From Desulforhabdus sp. TSK (GTDB lineage Bacteria; Desulfobacterota; Syntrophobacteria; Syntrophobacterales; Syntrophobacteraceae): DNA of 64,000 bases. Positions 26,675 through 35,863 of this stretch are shown piece by piece. Under the pieces are notes generated by a model. The model was not told the origin of the DNA, did no database searches, and was given only the letters and a program-made list of their open reading frames with translations. The stretch spans positions 186,971-250,970 of the forward strand of contig NZ_BQXM01000003.1 of NCBI RefSeq assembly GCF_022836495.1, written 5' to 3'. How positions within the stretch are numbered: the stretch's first letter is position 1; every line of letters starts with the position of its first letter. Position numbers and translations under genes: made by a program.

Positions 26675-28654
26675 CTAAAAAAGCTGAAGACCTTTTTCCT
26701 TGAGCTGCAAGTAATCGATCTGCTGCTGAGCTGCAGCCTGCCAGAACGGATTTGGCGAGCCCAGAATCTGAGAAAGCTTCTGAACAGCCTTCTCCTTCTC
26801 ACCCGTTTGCAGATATAGGTTGGATATCTCGTAGTTTAACTGTTCTTTCAAATCCCCGCCCCGGACCCAGCCCAATGCCTCCTCAAAACACTTTATGGCT
26901 TCCACGGACTGGCTCAATTTCTGGTGGCACCTGCCTTTGACGAGGAGCAGCTGCAGACGTTTTTCCGGGCTCTCTTCCTGCAGCAAAGCCAGCCCTTTTT
27001 GAACCCATTGGAGAGCCTCTGCATGCCTGCCGGTGTTCATACAGCTCTCCGCATACATGTTCACCCATTCAAAATCGCTGAAGGCCGGCTCACGCCCTCC
27101 CGGGAGAACAAGTCCCAACTGGCGAAGTGCTTCAGGGTAATTGCCCTGGGCAAAGTAGATCCTGGCCAATAGTTCATTTTTTTGACTCTCAAGGTCATGC
27201 ACGCGGACCTTTCTACAGCATTGAGCAGCCTTTTCCAGGTCCCCCATGCGGTAACTGCAACGGGCCATACGCAGCAAATATTTTCCTCCCCCCTCCCCCA
27301 AAGAATCCAGGGCAGCCTCATAGGAGGCTACCGCCTGGGGATAGAGCTGCATTTCTTCATAGCTTTCACCCACCATGCCAAAGATCTCCGTTGGACGGAG
27401 GTTTTTGAACAGTGGAATATTCTCCTGGTAGAGGCGAACGACGGCTTCATACTTTTTTTCATTGAAAGATTGCTTCAGCAATTCCTCCACGACCGAGGCG
27501 CGGAGTGACGCAAATTGTTCGTATGTGGGGGCTTCCAGAGTCGTTTGGAGCATTTCATCGATGATGGCGAGGCTTTCACGGTGATTGCCATGCTTGGCTT
27601 GCCAACGAGCCAGCTTGAATTTCACGAGGACATGCAGGGGAGAGGGAAGCTGCTTTCGAGACAACTCATGGTAGAGGGAAGCCGCACGATCCTGTTCTTC
27701 CGGGCTCCTGCCCTCGATATGTTCGGCCTTGCGCAGCGTGCTGATAAAATCCCCCTCGGAATCAGGGAAATTGGCCTGGAGGTAACGGTGCAACCTGTTG
27801 GCGAGGCGCTCGTCTTCCTGGCTGAGCAGTGTCTCCGCAATTTTGGCCAGGAGCAGATCACGCTCGGGAGTATCGGGCCGCAGATTCAAGTAGTGCAGAA
27901 GGTTCTCACAGCTCTTTTCATACTCTTTCAGGAAGGACAGGGATTCTCCCATGAATTTCAGAAGTTCGGGCTTTTTGAGATAAAAGAGAGGATCGATCCT
28001 CAGACACTGCTGGAAGCTTTCCACCGCAAGCTGGTGCCGCCCCGCAAGTGTAAAACTCTTTCCAATGGAATAGTGCGCTTCTGTCTTCTCTTCCTCCAAA
28101 CTGGAGGTTCGCAGGACACTCCTGGAAGCATCGACAGCCTCGGCATAAGAACGGGCATCCTGAAAAATCTCTGCAAACCTCAGCCGGCATGCATTCACTG
28201 CAGGGTCCTCAGGATATTCCGATAAGATTCTTTTGAAATAAGTTGCCGCCTTATCGGGCTTCTTCATTGCCAGGCAGCTCAGCCCGCAGCGATAAAGGGC
28301 CATGGGAGTGTGCCCCGGTGTCACCCCTTGTTGAAGGGCCTCGCTGTATTGCTTCAGGACTTCGCCGGCATACTGGTCCAGCTCCGTTTGGTGCTCGAGA
28401 AAAAAAGTGTCCGCACGCTCATAGAGGGCCTTGATCCGGTCTTGCTCTTCACGAGGCGCCTCAGTGGCCGCAGGATGAGCTTTCCCGGCGTCAAGAAACG
28501 GACGCGAGGCAGGCTCGCGCATCTCCCCCGGTACGCCGGGGGGAGGAGGCGTGCGGGGTAAGGACCAGAGCAGCGCAGGAGAGAGCGCAAGGAAGCACCC
28601 CACCAGGCAGACCGTCATGAAGATCCGGCTTTTCCTCCGGCATTCGCTTTTCAT
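26675..28654 (-). CDS. Exported TPR-repeat protein
   Basis: This 659-residue protein has an N-terminal signal sequence (basic start, hydrophobic stretch about residues 12-31, LLWSLP junction). A Pro-rich segment follows, then a nearly continuous series of tetratricopeptide-like helical repeats (for example AATYFKRILSEYPEDPAVNA, LAVESFQQCLRIDPLFYLKK, AVASYEAALDSLGEGGGKYL, ALRQLGLVLPGG, AIKCFEEALGWVRGG). It is likely periplasmic or membrane-associated and a protein-interaction scaffold. It has its own sigma-54 promoter 75 bases upstream and is followed after 54 bases by a sigma-54 activator gene, which ties it to flagellar regulation or assembly. A specific function cannot be assigned. Confidence 0.85.
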   Translation of the reverse strand: MKSECRRKSRIFMTVCLVGCFLALSPALLWSLPRTPPPPGVPGEMREPASRPFLDAGKAHPAATEAPREEQDRIKALYERADTFFLEHQTELDQYAGEVLKQYSEALQQGVTPGHTPMALYRCGLSCLAMKKPDKAATYFKRILSEYPEDPAVNACRLRFAEIFQDARSYAEAVDASRSVLRTSSLEEEKTEAHYSIGKSFTLAGRHQLAVESFQQCLRIDPLFYLKKPELLKFMGESLSFLKEYEKSCENLLHYLNLRPDTPERDLLLAKIAETLLSQEDERLANRLHRYLQANFPDSEGDFISTLRKAEHIEGRSPEEQDRAASLYHELSRKQLPSPLHVLVKFKLARWQAKHGNHRESLAIIDEMLQTTLEAPTYEQFASLRASVVEELLKQSFNEKKYEAVVRLYQENIPLFKNLRPTEIFGMVGESYEEMQLYPQAVASYEAALDSLGEGGGKYLLRMARCSYRMGDLEKAAQCCRKVRVHDLESQKNELLARIYFAQGNYPEALRQLGLVLPGGREPAFSDFEWVNMYAESCMNTGRHAEALQWVQKGLALLQEESPEKRLQLLLVKGRCHQKLSQSVEAIKCFEEALGWVRGGDLKEQLNYEISNLYLQTGEKEKAVQKLSQILGSPNPFWQAAAQQQIDYLQLKEKGLQLF

Positions 28655-28728
28655 GGCTTGGTTTTCAGTTCGTTTCGAGAATCAGGAATATATGTGAAAC
28701 ACTGCCGGTTGCCGGCTCAGAATGAATT

Positions 28729-28744
28729 AGCAATGATTATGCCA
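28729..28744 (-). promoter_or_regulatory. Sigma-54 promoter of TPR gene and degenerate-receiver activator
   Basis: Minus-strand TGGCATAATCATTGCT has both -24 and -12 boxes in register. Transcription would start near 28718, 64 bases before the TPR gene, and continue into the activator gene at 25277-26620. Confidence 0.78.
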
Positions 28745-28840
28745 ATAAAATGCGAGCTCCCGGCATGGAGAGAAGAGGATACAGGCAGGAAAGGAAGGAA
28801 TTCAGGAAACAGGGATCATTGTATGGGAAAGACCCCATTA

Positions 28841-30244
28841 CTACTCCGTGAAAAGGCCGGGATAGGTAAGCTTCTTCTTTTTCATTTTTTCGATCAAGGT
28901 CGTCCTGTTGAGGCCCAGCAGCTTGGCGGCCTGATTCTTGACGCCTCCCGCTTTTTTCAGGGCCTCCAGGATGAGGTTGTTCTCGAGATCCTCCAGGGTT
29001 CCCTTCAGGTCGATCCCGTTGTCCTCCAGGCCGATGGAAGAAAAATTGGGCTTGGCCTGCCGCTGGCACATGCGCTCCGGCAGGTCGTCCAACTGGATCT
29101 CATCACCTTCTGTCAGGATAACGAGGCGCTCGATGGCATTTTCCAGCTCCCTCACATTGCCCGGCCAGAGATAGTTTTGCATGGCGGCCAGGGCTGCTCT
29201 GGATATTTTTTTCATGAGGATGTCTTTTTGCTGGCTGTGCTGCTTGAGAAAATGCTGGGCCAGGAGGGGGATGTCTTCCGTCCGTTCCCGCAGAGGAGGG
29301 ACCCGAATGGGAATGACATTCAGGCGGTAAAAAAGGTCTTCACGAAAGGCCCCTTCAGCCACCAGTTTTTCGAGATCCTTATTGGTTGCCGCAACAATTC
29401 GCGTATCCACCTGAACCGTTCGCGTGCCCCCCACCCGTTCGAACTTTTTTTCCTGGAGAAAACGCAACAGCTTAACCTGGAGCTTGTAGCTCATTTCACC
29501 GATTTCATCGAGGAAGATCGTCCCCTGATGCGCCAGCTCAAAGCGCCCCAGGCGCTCCCTGTACGCTCCGGTGAAAGAACCCTTCTCATGACCGAAGAGC
29601 TCGCTCTCCAATAGTTCCTCGGGAATGGCGCCACAGTTGATGGGAACGAAGGGTTTGTCTTTTCGCTCGCTGTTGTAGTGGAGGGCATTGGCGATGAGCT
29701 CTTTTCCCGTGCCGCTTTCGCCTGTGATGAGGACCGTGCTGTCCGTTCGAGCCACCCGCTCGATCATGCGGTAAATGGCCTGCATGGGCTCGCTCTTACC
29801 GATGATCTTGTCGAAGCAGTACCTTTCTTTCAATTGAGAGCGCAGGAGGTCGTTTTCAGCCTTGAGGAGCATCATCTCTTCGGCTCGCTTCAAGACCAGG
29901 AGGATCTCATCGGTTTTGGCCGGCTTGGCCAGGTAATCGAAAGCCCCCTGTTTCATGGCTTCGACGGCCGTTGCGATGGTCCCGAATCCCGTGAGCATGA
30001 TGACATAGGTCTCGGGATGGTTTTTCATGAAGTAAGCCAGCAGTTCCATCCCATCCATTCCCGGCATGGAAAGGTCCGTCACGACAAATTCGAATCTGCT
30101 CTGACGGGCTTTCTGGATGGCTTCCTCGCCGCTGGACGCCGCTTCAGTCTCATATCCGGCCTCTCTCAGTTGCTCCGAAATCAAAGCCAGTGTGGTAGCC
30201 TCATCGTCAACGACTAAAATTCTAAAGGGCAGTTTCATAGGCAA
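28841..30244 (-). CDS. Sigma-54-dependent response regulator (FlrC/AtoC type)
   Basis: This is an NtrC-family activator of 467 residues with a complete receiver (acidic pair in VVDDE, phospho-acceptor Asp57 in VVTDLSMP, switch Thr85, Lys108). The AAA+ domain has Walker A GESGTGK (175-181), and the sigma-54 loop reads GSFTGA (222-227) instead of the common GAFTGA. A Fis-type C-terminal helix-turn-helix follows (AAKLLGLNRTTLIEKMKKK). Its promoter looks sigma-70-like, so it may be the early regulator that turns on the sigma-54 flagellar promoters downstream. No cognate histidine kinase is adjacent. Confidence 0.93.
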   Translation of the reverse strand: MPMKLPFRILVVDDEATTLALISEQLREAGYETEAASSGEEAIQKARQSRFEFVVTDLSMPGMDGMELLAYFMKNHPETYVIMLTGFGTIATAVEAMKQGAFDYLAKPAKTDEILLVLKRAEEMMLLKAENDLLRSQLKERYCFDKIIGKSEPMQAIYRMIERVARTDSTVLITGESGTGKELIANALHYNSERKDKPFVPINCGAIPEELLESELFGHEKGSFTGAYRERLGRFELAHQGTIFLDEIGEMSYKLQVKLLRFLQEKKFERVGGTRTVQVDTRIVAATNKDLEKLVAEGAFREDLFYRLNVIPIRVPPLRERTEDIPLLAQHFLKQHSQQKDILMKKISRAALAAMQNYLWPGNVRELENAIERLVILTEGDEIQLDDLPERMCQRQAKPNFSSIGLEDNGIDLKGTLEDLENNLILEALKKAGGVKNQAAKLLGLNRTTLIEKMKKKKLTYPGLFTE

Positions 30245-30917
30245 CAGACTTTGGATGTTTGGATGCTCGAATGACCGGATTTGCCATTTGCACGCGCGAT
30301 TTGAGACGTCTCCCGAAAATCTCCGTATGGAATTCCATCCGGAAAAGGAGGGGAAAATGCGGCCCCTCGCATGACGAGCTCAAATATGAATGGCGCCAAT
30401 ACGAATGTCAAATAATCTACACAAAAATCGGCTCATTATCCACCTCATAATTCGTGACGACAAGAGCAGCTCCATCAGGAAAATGAAGACAATCGGGACG
30501 GGAATGGGAGATTCACGGCAGAAACGGTAAAAGACTTTATATGCCTTTGCCGGTGTGATGGAAAGGAAATTGTGTAGTCTTTTCCATGGATCCGATGAGC
30601 GAAAGAGATTTTTGTCCCTCTCTCGCCAGGATCATTCCCGCGGCTTTCGGGGAAAGGTCCACGTCATGGACGGTCCAGGAGGAATTTACAGGATATGGAA
30701 GCCTGAGTCAGGTAAATGTTCTGTTGACAACGGGATTCAAGTTGATGAGTATGATTCCACCCATTGTATGGGGCTCCTGTAGAAGGAAGGGAGAGCTTTT
30801 TTTGATGAAAGTCCCCGAAGACTGAGGCGGCAGGTGCGCAATCGGTTCCAGAGCCACGCACTCGTCATTGTCATCAGGGAGTTTTTATTTTACCAGGGTC
30901 GGAGCTGGAATTTCAAA
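30245..30917. other. Intergenic region between flagellar regulator and plus-strand genes
   Basis: This 670-base gap separates divergent transcription units. It holds the sigma-70-like promoter at 30383-30411 (minus strand). On the plus strand a consensus TTGACA occurs at 30724-30729, but no well-spaced -10 follows. A 79-codon open frame at 30586-30825 has no recognisable similarity and no ribosome site. Confidence 0.5.
30383..30411 (-). promoter_or_regulatory. Sigma-70-like promoter of the flagellar regulator gene
   Basis: On the minus strand a perfect TTGACA (30406-30411) is followed after 17 bases by CATATT (30383-30388). The start would be near 30376, about 130 bases before the response regulator gene. 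No -24/-12 element was found here. Confidence 0.5.
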
Positions 30918-31739
30918 ATGACTGCAAGGCCGCTTCAATTCAATAACGATATGCTGGGCCTCCTCCAAAAGGTTCACATCAGCATCCCGTGCAAGACTTT
31001 GGATCGTTACATGGAAATGATCCTGCGCCATCGCATGAACCTTGAAATTGTTTTCGGGGCAAGTCAGTTGGATGAAGTCCCGCGCCCGCGGCTGAAGACT
31101 CTGGCGGACCAGCTGCACAGGAACGGGATTCGGGTGACATTCCATGGTCCTTTCCTGGATTTGTGTCTGGGAAGCATCGATTCCCTCATCAGGCAGATTT
31201 CCAAGCACCGACTGCAGCAATGCGTGGATCTTTTCGACATTTTTCAACCCATCCAGATGGTTTGCCACACAGGCTACGATCCCAGCCACCATCGCGGCCT
31301 CCGCGACCAGTGGCTGAAGCGGAGCCTGGCCGTCTGGGAAGAGCTTCTTCCCCAGGCTGAAAAGCTGAATGTCGTCCTGCTCATGGAAAATGTTTGGGAG
31401 CTCGATCCCCTGCTGCACCAGGAGACCAGTCGGCATCTTCACTCCAGACATTTTGGCTTCTGCCTGGACGTCGGACACCAGAACTGTTTTTCCAAGACCC
31501 CTCTGACCCAATGGGTGGAGGCCCTGGGAGACGGTCTCATGGAGCTGCATCTGCACGACAATGACGGCTCCGGGGATGCCCACCTCCCGGTAGGACAGGG
31601 CAACATCGATTTTCCAGGACTCTTTCAGTGCCTGCGAGAAAAGGAGAGAAAGCCGCTCCTTACCCTGGAACCTCACACCCAGGAACATCTCACGGAAAGT
31701 CTTGGTGGGCTTTTACGGGCGATGGGTGCAGATCCATGA
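30918..31739 (+). CDS. Xylose-isomerase-like TIM-barrel protein
   Basis: The product resembles the sugar phosphate isomerase/AP endonuclease family 2 barrel. Conserved metal-site segments are VTFHGPFLDL, MVCHTGYDP, LLMENVWE, FGFCLDVGHQN, MELHLHDNDGSGDAHLPVG and LTLEPH, placing the His, Glu and Asp residues expected for a divalent-metal centre. The start at 30918 gives 273 residues beginning MTARPLQ; the frame extends upstream to 30834 without a ribosome site. The substrate is unknown: the family covers isomerases, epimerases and nucleases. It is followed by a thiamine-binding protein gene and khpA on the same strand. Confidence 0.85.
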   Translation: MTARPLQFNNDMLGLLQKVHISIPCKTLDRYMEMILRHRMNLEIVFGASQLDEVPRPRLKTLADQLHRNGIRVTFHGPFLDLCLGSIDSLIRQISKHRLQQCVDLFDIFQPIQMVCHTGYDPSHHRGLRDQWLKRSLAVWEELLPQAEKLNVVLLMENVWELDPLLHQETSRHLHSRHFGFCLDVGHQNCFSKTPLTQWVEALGDGLMELHLHDNDGSGDAHLPVGQGNIDFPGLFQCLREKERKPLLTLEPHTQEHLTESLGGLLRAMGADP

Positions 31740-31872
31740 AGAAGCCCCCCTCAAGGGGAAATTGTAAAACTTTTTGATGGGATGTCTCCCTCACGCGGCT
31801 TCACCCGCAGGGGAGGACAAACCGAATTACCGGAACATATGTCTTCCGATATTCTTTGGAGTCCAATCCATT

Positions 31873-32178
31873 ATGGCGATCGTGGAAATCAGCATTGTTC
31901 CTCTCGGAACAAAGTCCAGCAGTTTGAGTGCTTATGTTGCTCAGGTGCTGCGAGTTCTGGAGGAGAGCACATTACAGTATGAACTGACCCCTATGGGGAC
32001 CATCGTTTCCGGCGACCTTGACGAAATCTTGAAAGTCGTACGGAAAATGCACGAAAGCGTTTTCTCGCCCGAAATCACAAGGGTGCTCACCCAGATCAAG
32101 ATCGATGATCGGAGGGACCGTGCAGCCAGTCCCCAGCAGAAAATTCGCTCAGTAATGGACAAGCTTGCCAGGCAGTAG
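31873..32178 (+). CDS. Thiamine-binding protein, MTH1187/YkoF (DUF77) family
   Basis: The 101-residue product has the MTH1187 pattern: an opening beta strand MAIVEISIVPLGT, then SAYVAQVLRVLEES, YELTPMGTIVSGDLDEILKV and a central helix ending in RMHES-like sequence. Family members bind thiamine or its pyrimidine in structures. ATG 31873 was chosen over an upstream in-frame ATG at 31774 because the family begins at this strand. GGAG lies 11 bases upstream. It precedes khpA by 28 bases. Confidence 0.85.
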   Translation: MAIVEISIVPLGTKSSSLSAYVAQVLRVLEESTLQYELTPMGTIVSGDLDEILKVVRKMHESVFSPEITRVLTQIKIDDRRDRAASPQQKIRSVMDKLARQ

Positions 32179-32206
32179 CCATACTGTCTTCAGGGGAGGT
32201 TAGAAC

Positions 32207-32437
32207 ATGAAGGAATTGGTTGAATACCTGGTGAAATCTCTGGCCGACCACCCAGAGGAAGTCCTGCTGGAAGAAAACGAGGACGACGAGACGATTTCCC
32301 TGCAGCTCAGGATTTCCCCTGACGATCTAGGAAAAATCATCGGCAAGGGAGGGAACACCATCAACGCCATCCGCACCGTCGTGCAGGCAGCTGCATCCAG
32401 CCACAAGAAGCGGGCCAAGCTGGATGTGGCGAGTTAA
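32207..32437 (+). CDS. khpA: KhpA, KH-domain RNA-binding protein
   Basis: The 76-residue protein is one KH domain with the signature GKIIGKGGNTINAIRT and the N-terminus MKELVEYLVKSLADHPEEV typical of KhpA/YlqC. Family members bind small RNAs and ribosomal RNA with KhpB. A clear GGGGAGG site precedes the ATG. The gene is usually in the rpsP-khpA-rimM-trmD cluster; here those neighbours are missing. Confidence 0.93.
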   Translation: MKELVEYLVKSLADHPEEVLLEENEDDETISLQLRISPDDLGKIIGKGGNTINAIRTVVQAAASSHKKRAKLDVAS

Positions 32438-32971
32438 TACAGGTTGGCGAAAGTTTTCATGCCGTGGGAAAGTCCGATTCCCCCTCGAGGGGGCAGGCGG
32501 GTGTGAACGTCACGGTACATCACCCGTAATCCCGCTTCAAAAGGGGACTCCAAAACCTTCCGCATCAGGTGATAACTTTCGCTGTGATGTAACACCAGCA
32601 CGCGGCGAGGCTCGGAGCGCCGGCAAGAGAACCGGGGGCTGCTGGACCGGAGGATGTTCATGTCCTTCGTTTCAAAGGAAAAACTTGAAATTGACCGTGG
32701 CAGGACCTAAGTTGTACCCAGTGCCGCAAGTTTTTCGGCAGGCAAGTGCTGCAGGCGGCTGAGGTGTAAGGCGATCGATGAGTATTCAACAGTGCACCCG
32801 GCATCCCCCGAAAATTCCGTCGGTAAGCCAAAAGGGAGAACCGGGCGGAAATCCCATTGAAGCCTGTGGCCAAGGCCATCGGACCGTCACCCTGGTTTCT
32901 TGATTCTTGCCGGACGCCTGGGCGCATTTTTAGATATCACCCGTCACTGGAAACACGGAGGAATAAATTTT
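32438..32971. other. Intergenic region between khpA and the Lon-family gene
   Basis: This 534-base gap has no convincing gene on either strand. It contains a perfect 14-base palindrome (CCCCCTCGAGGGGG, 32480-32493) without a following T run. A GGAGG ribosome site for the protease gene is at its right end. Confidence 0.5.
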
Positions 32972-35440
32972 ATGCCAAAGCAAATTCCAGAACTTTCTGT
33001 CAACGAGTTGCGAGCCCATATCGATGAAAGCCTGCTCCCCTTCGAGACCACGGAATCCCTGGAAGGTCTTGAAAAAAAGGTCGTCGGCCAGGACCGGGCC
33101 ATAGACGCCATCAAATTCGGTATGGGAATGAAATCCCTCGATTACAATATTTTCATTGCGGGTCCTGCCAAGGCGGGTCTCACGTACATGGCGAAAACAT
33201 TCATCGAGGATCAGGCCAAGAAGGAGCCTACACCTCCAGACTGGTGCTATGTCTACAATTTCAAGGAACAGGACAAGCCCAAGAGCCTCAGGGTCTCTGC
33301 AGGTCGAGGAAAGCAGCTCAAAAAGGACATGAACGAATTCATCCAAACCCTGCAGGCCAAAATCCCCGAAGTCTTCGACAGCGACGATTATCGTGCCAAG
33401 GAAAGCGAAGTCCACCAAGGCTTTGAGCATCAGAGGCGAGAAGTCATCGATGAGCTCTCACAGCAGGCCAAGGAAGAGGGCTTCATTCTCCAGTTTTCTC
33501 AGGTGGGCATGGTCATCATCCCCGCCAATCCGGATGGAGAGCCCATGACTCAGGAGGATCTGCGTCATCTCTCCGATGAAGAAAAGACCTCTCTGAGAGA
33601 GAAAAGCGACGCCCTCCATGAAAAGATGAAGGAAGCCATCAAGCAGATCCGGGAAGCGGAAGCCGAATTCAAAGAGAAGCACACGAAGTTGGACAACGAA
33701 ATCGCTCTTTTCGTCGTGGGGCAGCTCATGGATAATTACGAAGAGCGGTATCAGGACGATGAGCATGTTCTGGAATATCTGAAAAACGTTCAGGAAGATA
33801 TTCTTGAAAATATCGAAGACTTCAAGAAAAAGCCCGAGGCGCAGCAGCCTCAGCCCGGTTCGCCCTTCCCCATGCCCGCCCGCGAGACCACCTTTCGCAA
33901 GTATGATGTCAATATACTCATCGACAATTCCGAAACCGAGGGCGCGCCCGTCATTATCGAATCCAATCCGGCCTATCCCAACCTCTTCGGGTCCATAGAG
34001 CGTCAGGCGTGGTTCGGTGCTTTGTTCACGGACCACACCATGATCAAGCCGGGGTCCCTGCACAAGGCAAACGGCGGCTATCTCGTCATGAAGGCCCTGG
34101 ACCTGCTGAAGTGGTACATTTCCTACGAGGCCATGAAGAGGGCGTTGCGGGACCGTGAGATCAAGATCGAAGACATGGGGGAGCTCTATGGGCTTTTCAG
34201 CACACGCACCATTCGACCCGAGGCGATCCCCCTCAACGTCAAGATCATCCTGACGGGTGACCCGCACATCTATCAATTGCTCTACACGTATGACGACCGC
34301 TTCCAGAAGCTCTTCAAAGTGAAGGCTCACATGGACGACCAGATGGACCGGAAGGATGAGGCTATCCTGGACTGTGCCAGAATGATCGGGCGCTTCTGCA
34401 AGGACAACGAGCTCCGGCCCCTGGACAAATCGGGCGTCGCTCGGGTCCTCGAATACAGCATGGAGCTGACGGAGAATCAGGAAAAATTGAGTCTCGAACT
34501 GGGCAATATCAGCGATCTCCTCAAGGAAGCCCACTACTTTTCCGGCCTCGACAATGCTCAGGCCATCCAGAGACAGCATGTCGAGGAGGCCATCCGCAAG
34601 CGCATCTACCGGTCTAACCTCATTGAAGAGCGGATCAAGGAATACATCGAAAAAGACATTTTCTGGGTCGAGACGGACGGCGAAAAGGTCGGACAGGTGA
34701 ACGGACTTTCCGTCCTCATGGCCGGCGACCATGTGTTCGGCAAGCCCAACCGCATCACCGCGACGGTTTCCGTCGGGCGTGAAGGCATGTTTTCCATCGA
34801 TCGCGAGTCCAAGATGAGCGGTTCCACCCATACCAAAGGACTCATGATCCTTTCCAGCCTCCTCAAGGAGCGCTTTGCTCAGAAATATCCCATCTCGCTT
34901 ACGGCCTCCCTCTGTTTTGAGCAAAGCTACGGAATGGTGGATGGCGACAGCGCCTCCAGCACGGAATTCTATGTGCTCATCAGCGCCATCTCCAAGGTCC
35001 CCATCTATCAGGGCATCGCCGTGACGGGGTCCGTGAGCCAGAAGGGTGAGATCCAGCCCATCGGGGGAGTCAACTACAAGATCGAAGGGTTCTTCGACAT
35101 CTGCAGGCACAAAGGGCTGAACGGGAAGCAGGGTGTTATGATCCCCTCCAAGAACCTGCGAAACCTGATGCTGAAGCAGGAGGTTCTCGACGCGGTAAAA
35201 GAGGGAAAATTCCATATCTGGCCCGTCAACACGGTGGAAGAAGGGATCGAGATCCTGACGGGCATGGAAGCGGGGATCCTCCAGCCCGATGGGACTTACC
35301 CCGAAGGCACCGTGTTCAGGAAGGCAGCTGACAGGCTCCTGGAGATTGCCCAGATTGTCAAAGAGTTTGGGAAAGGGAGCGAAGACGGCAAGAAAGCCGA
35401 GGAGGACAATGACGGGGGATGCCCCGGCTGCGGCAGCTGA
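32972..35440 (+). CDS. Lon-family (LonB/LonC-like) protease with degenerate P-loop
   Basis: This is an S16-family ATP-dependent-type protease of 822 residues. The C-terminal protease domain has the catalytic Ser660 in DGDSASSTE and Lys703 in GGVNYKIEG; the 43-residue spacing equals that of the classical Lon Ser/Lys dyad. The N-terminal half contains an AAA_32-like region with a long helical insertion (about residues 150-300). The expected Walker A (GxxGTGK/R-T) reads GPAKAGLT (64-71), so the phosphate-binding Lys/Arg is missing. The C-terminus ends DGGCPGCGS, a possible metal-binding tail. ATG 32972 follows GGAGG by 9 bases; the frame extends to 32900 without one. It likely degrades unfolded proteins in the cytoplasm, perhaps with altered ATP dependence. 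Confidence 0.9.
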   Translation: MPKQIPELSVNELRAHIDESLLPFETTESLEGLEKKVVGQDRAIDAIKFGMGMKSLDYNIFIAGPAKAGLTYMAKTFIEDQAKKEPTPPDWCYVYNFKEQDKPKSLRVSAGRGKQLKKDMNEFIQTLQAKIPEVFDSDDYRAKESEVHQGFEHQRREVIDELSQQAKEEGFILQFSQVGMVIIPANPDGEPMTQEDLRHLSDEEKTSLREKSDALHEKMKEAIKQIREAEAEFKEKHTKLDNEIALFVVGQLMDNYEERYQDDEHVLEYLKNVQEDILENIEDFKKKPEAQQPQPGSPFPMPARETTFRKYDVNILIDNSETEGAPVIIESNPAYPNLFGSIERQAWFGALFTDHTMIKPGSLHKANGGYLVMKALDLLKWYISYEAMKRALRDREIKIEDMGELYGLFSTRTIRPEAIPLNVKIILTGDPHIYQLLYTYDDRFQKLFKVKAHMDDQMDRKDEAILDCARMIGRFCKDNELRPLDKSGVARVLEYSMELTENQEKLSLELGNISDLLKEAHYFSGLDNAQAIQRQHVEEAIRKRIYRSNLIEERIKEYIEKDIFWVETDGEKVGQVNGLSVLMAGDHVFGKPNRITATVSVGREGMFSIDRESKMSGSTHTKGLMILSSLLKERFAQKYPISLTASLCFEQSYGMVDGDSASSTEFYVLISAISKVPIYQGIAVTGSVSQKGEIQPIGGVNYKIEGFFDICRHKGLNGKQGVMIPSKNLRNLMLKQEVLDAVKEGKFHIWPVNTVEEGIEILTGMEAGILQPDGTYPEGTVFRKAADRLLEIAQIVKEFGKGSEDGKKAEEDNDGGCPGCGS

Positions 35441-35594
35441 TTGAAATTCAGCCGAGCCTCCCGAAGCTCGGCGGTAATCCGTGAAGGCGGCAACAAAGCT
35501 CGCCCTTCCACCCATGGCATGAGCGGAGGAAGAATCGGTATTTGGATGAGCTTCCAGGCATCCCCTTGAGTTGAACATTGTCATTGCATCATCA

Positions 35595-35630
35595 TGGCAC
35601 GATTCCATAGCGAAGGGATCGTGCCATTTC
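35595..35630 (+). terminator. Rho-independent terminator after Lon-family gene
   Basis: A 12-base stem (TGGCACGATTCC / GGGATCGTGCCA, one G-T pair) with an 8-base loop is followed by TTTCATTT. It is 155 bases after the stop codon. Confidence 0.7.
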
Positions 35631-35835
35631 ATTTCCTTCCCCCTGCATTTTCTTCAGGCGAATCAAACTCTATGCTTCAAATTAAAAGCGGTGATTCATG
35701 GACCCTCCCATTTTTCTCAGAAATCACCGTGCAGATTCCTACCCAGAAAAAGCCTTCCAAGGACAAAACTGAGCATACCCCCCCCATAAATTGCACGGTG
35801 TAGGGAAAATTATGATGAAGCAACCTGAAAAATGC

Positions 35836-35863
35836 TTGACTTACTTCGGTCACCGCCTACAAT
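35836..35863 (+). promoter_or_regulatory. Sigma-70 promoter of the kor-hdr operon
   Basis: TTGACT (35836-35841) and TACAAT (35858-35863) are separated by 16 bases, each with 5 of 6 consensus matches. The start would be near 35870, about 75 bases before korD. Confidence 0.65.

Noticed and set aside
30586..30825. 79-codon plus-strand open frame upstream of the xylose-isomerase-like gene
   Set aside because: No ribosome site, no recognisable similarity. The C-terminal part looks somewhat protein-like but not enough to call a gene.
32480..32493. Palindrome CCCCCTCGAGGGGG as khpA terminator
   Set aside because: No loop of normal size and no T run after it.
32899..32930. Heat-shock (sigma-32-like) promoter before the Lon-family gene, CTTGATT ... 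CGCATTTTT
   Set aside because: The -10 box is poor (consensus CCCCATNT) and the spacing is at the limit.
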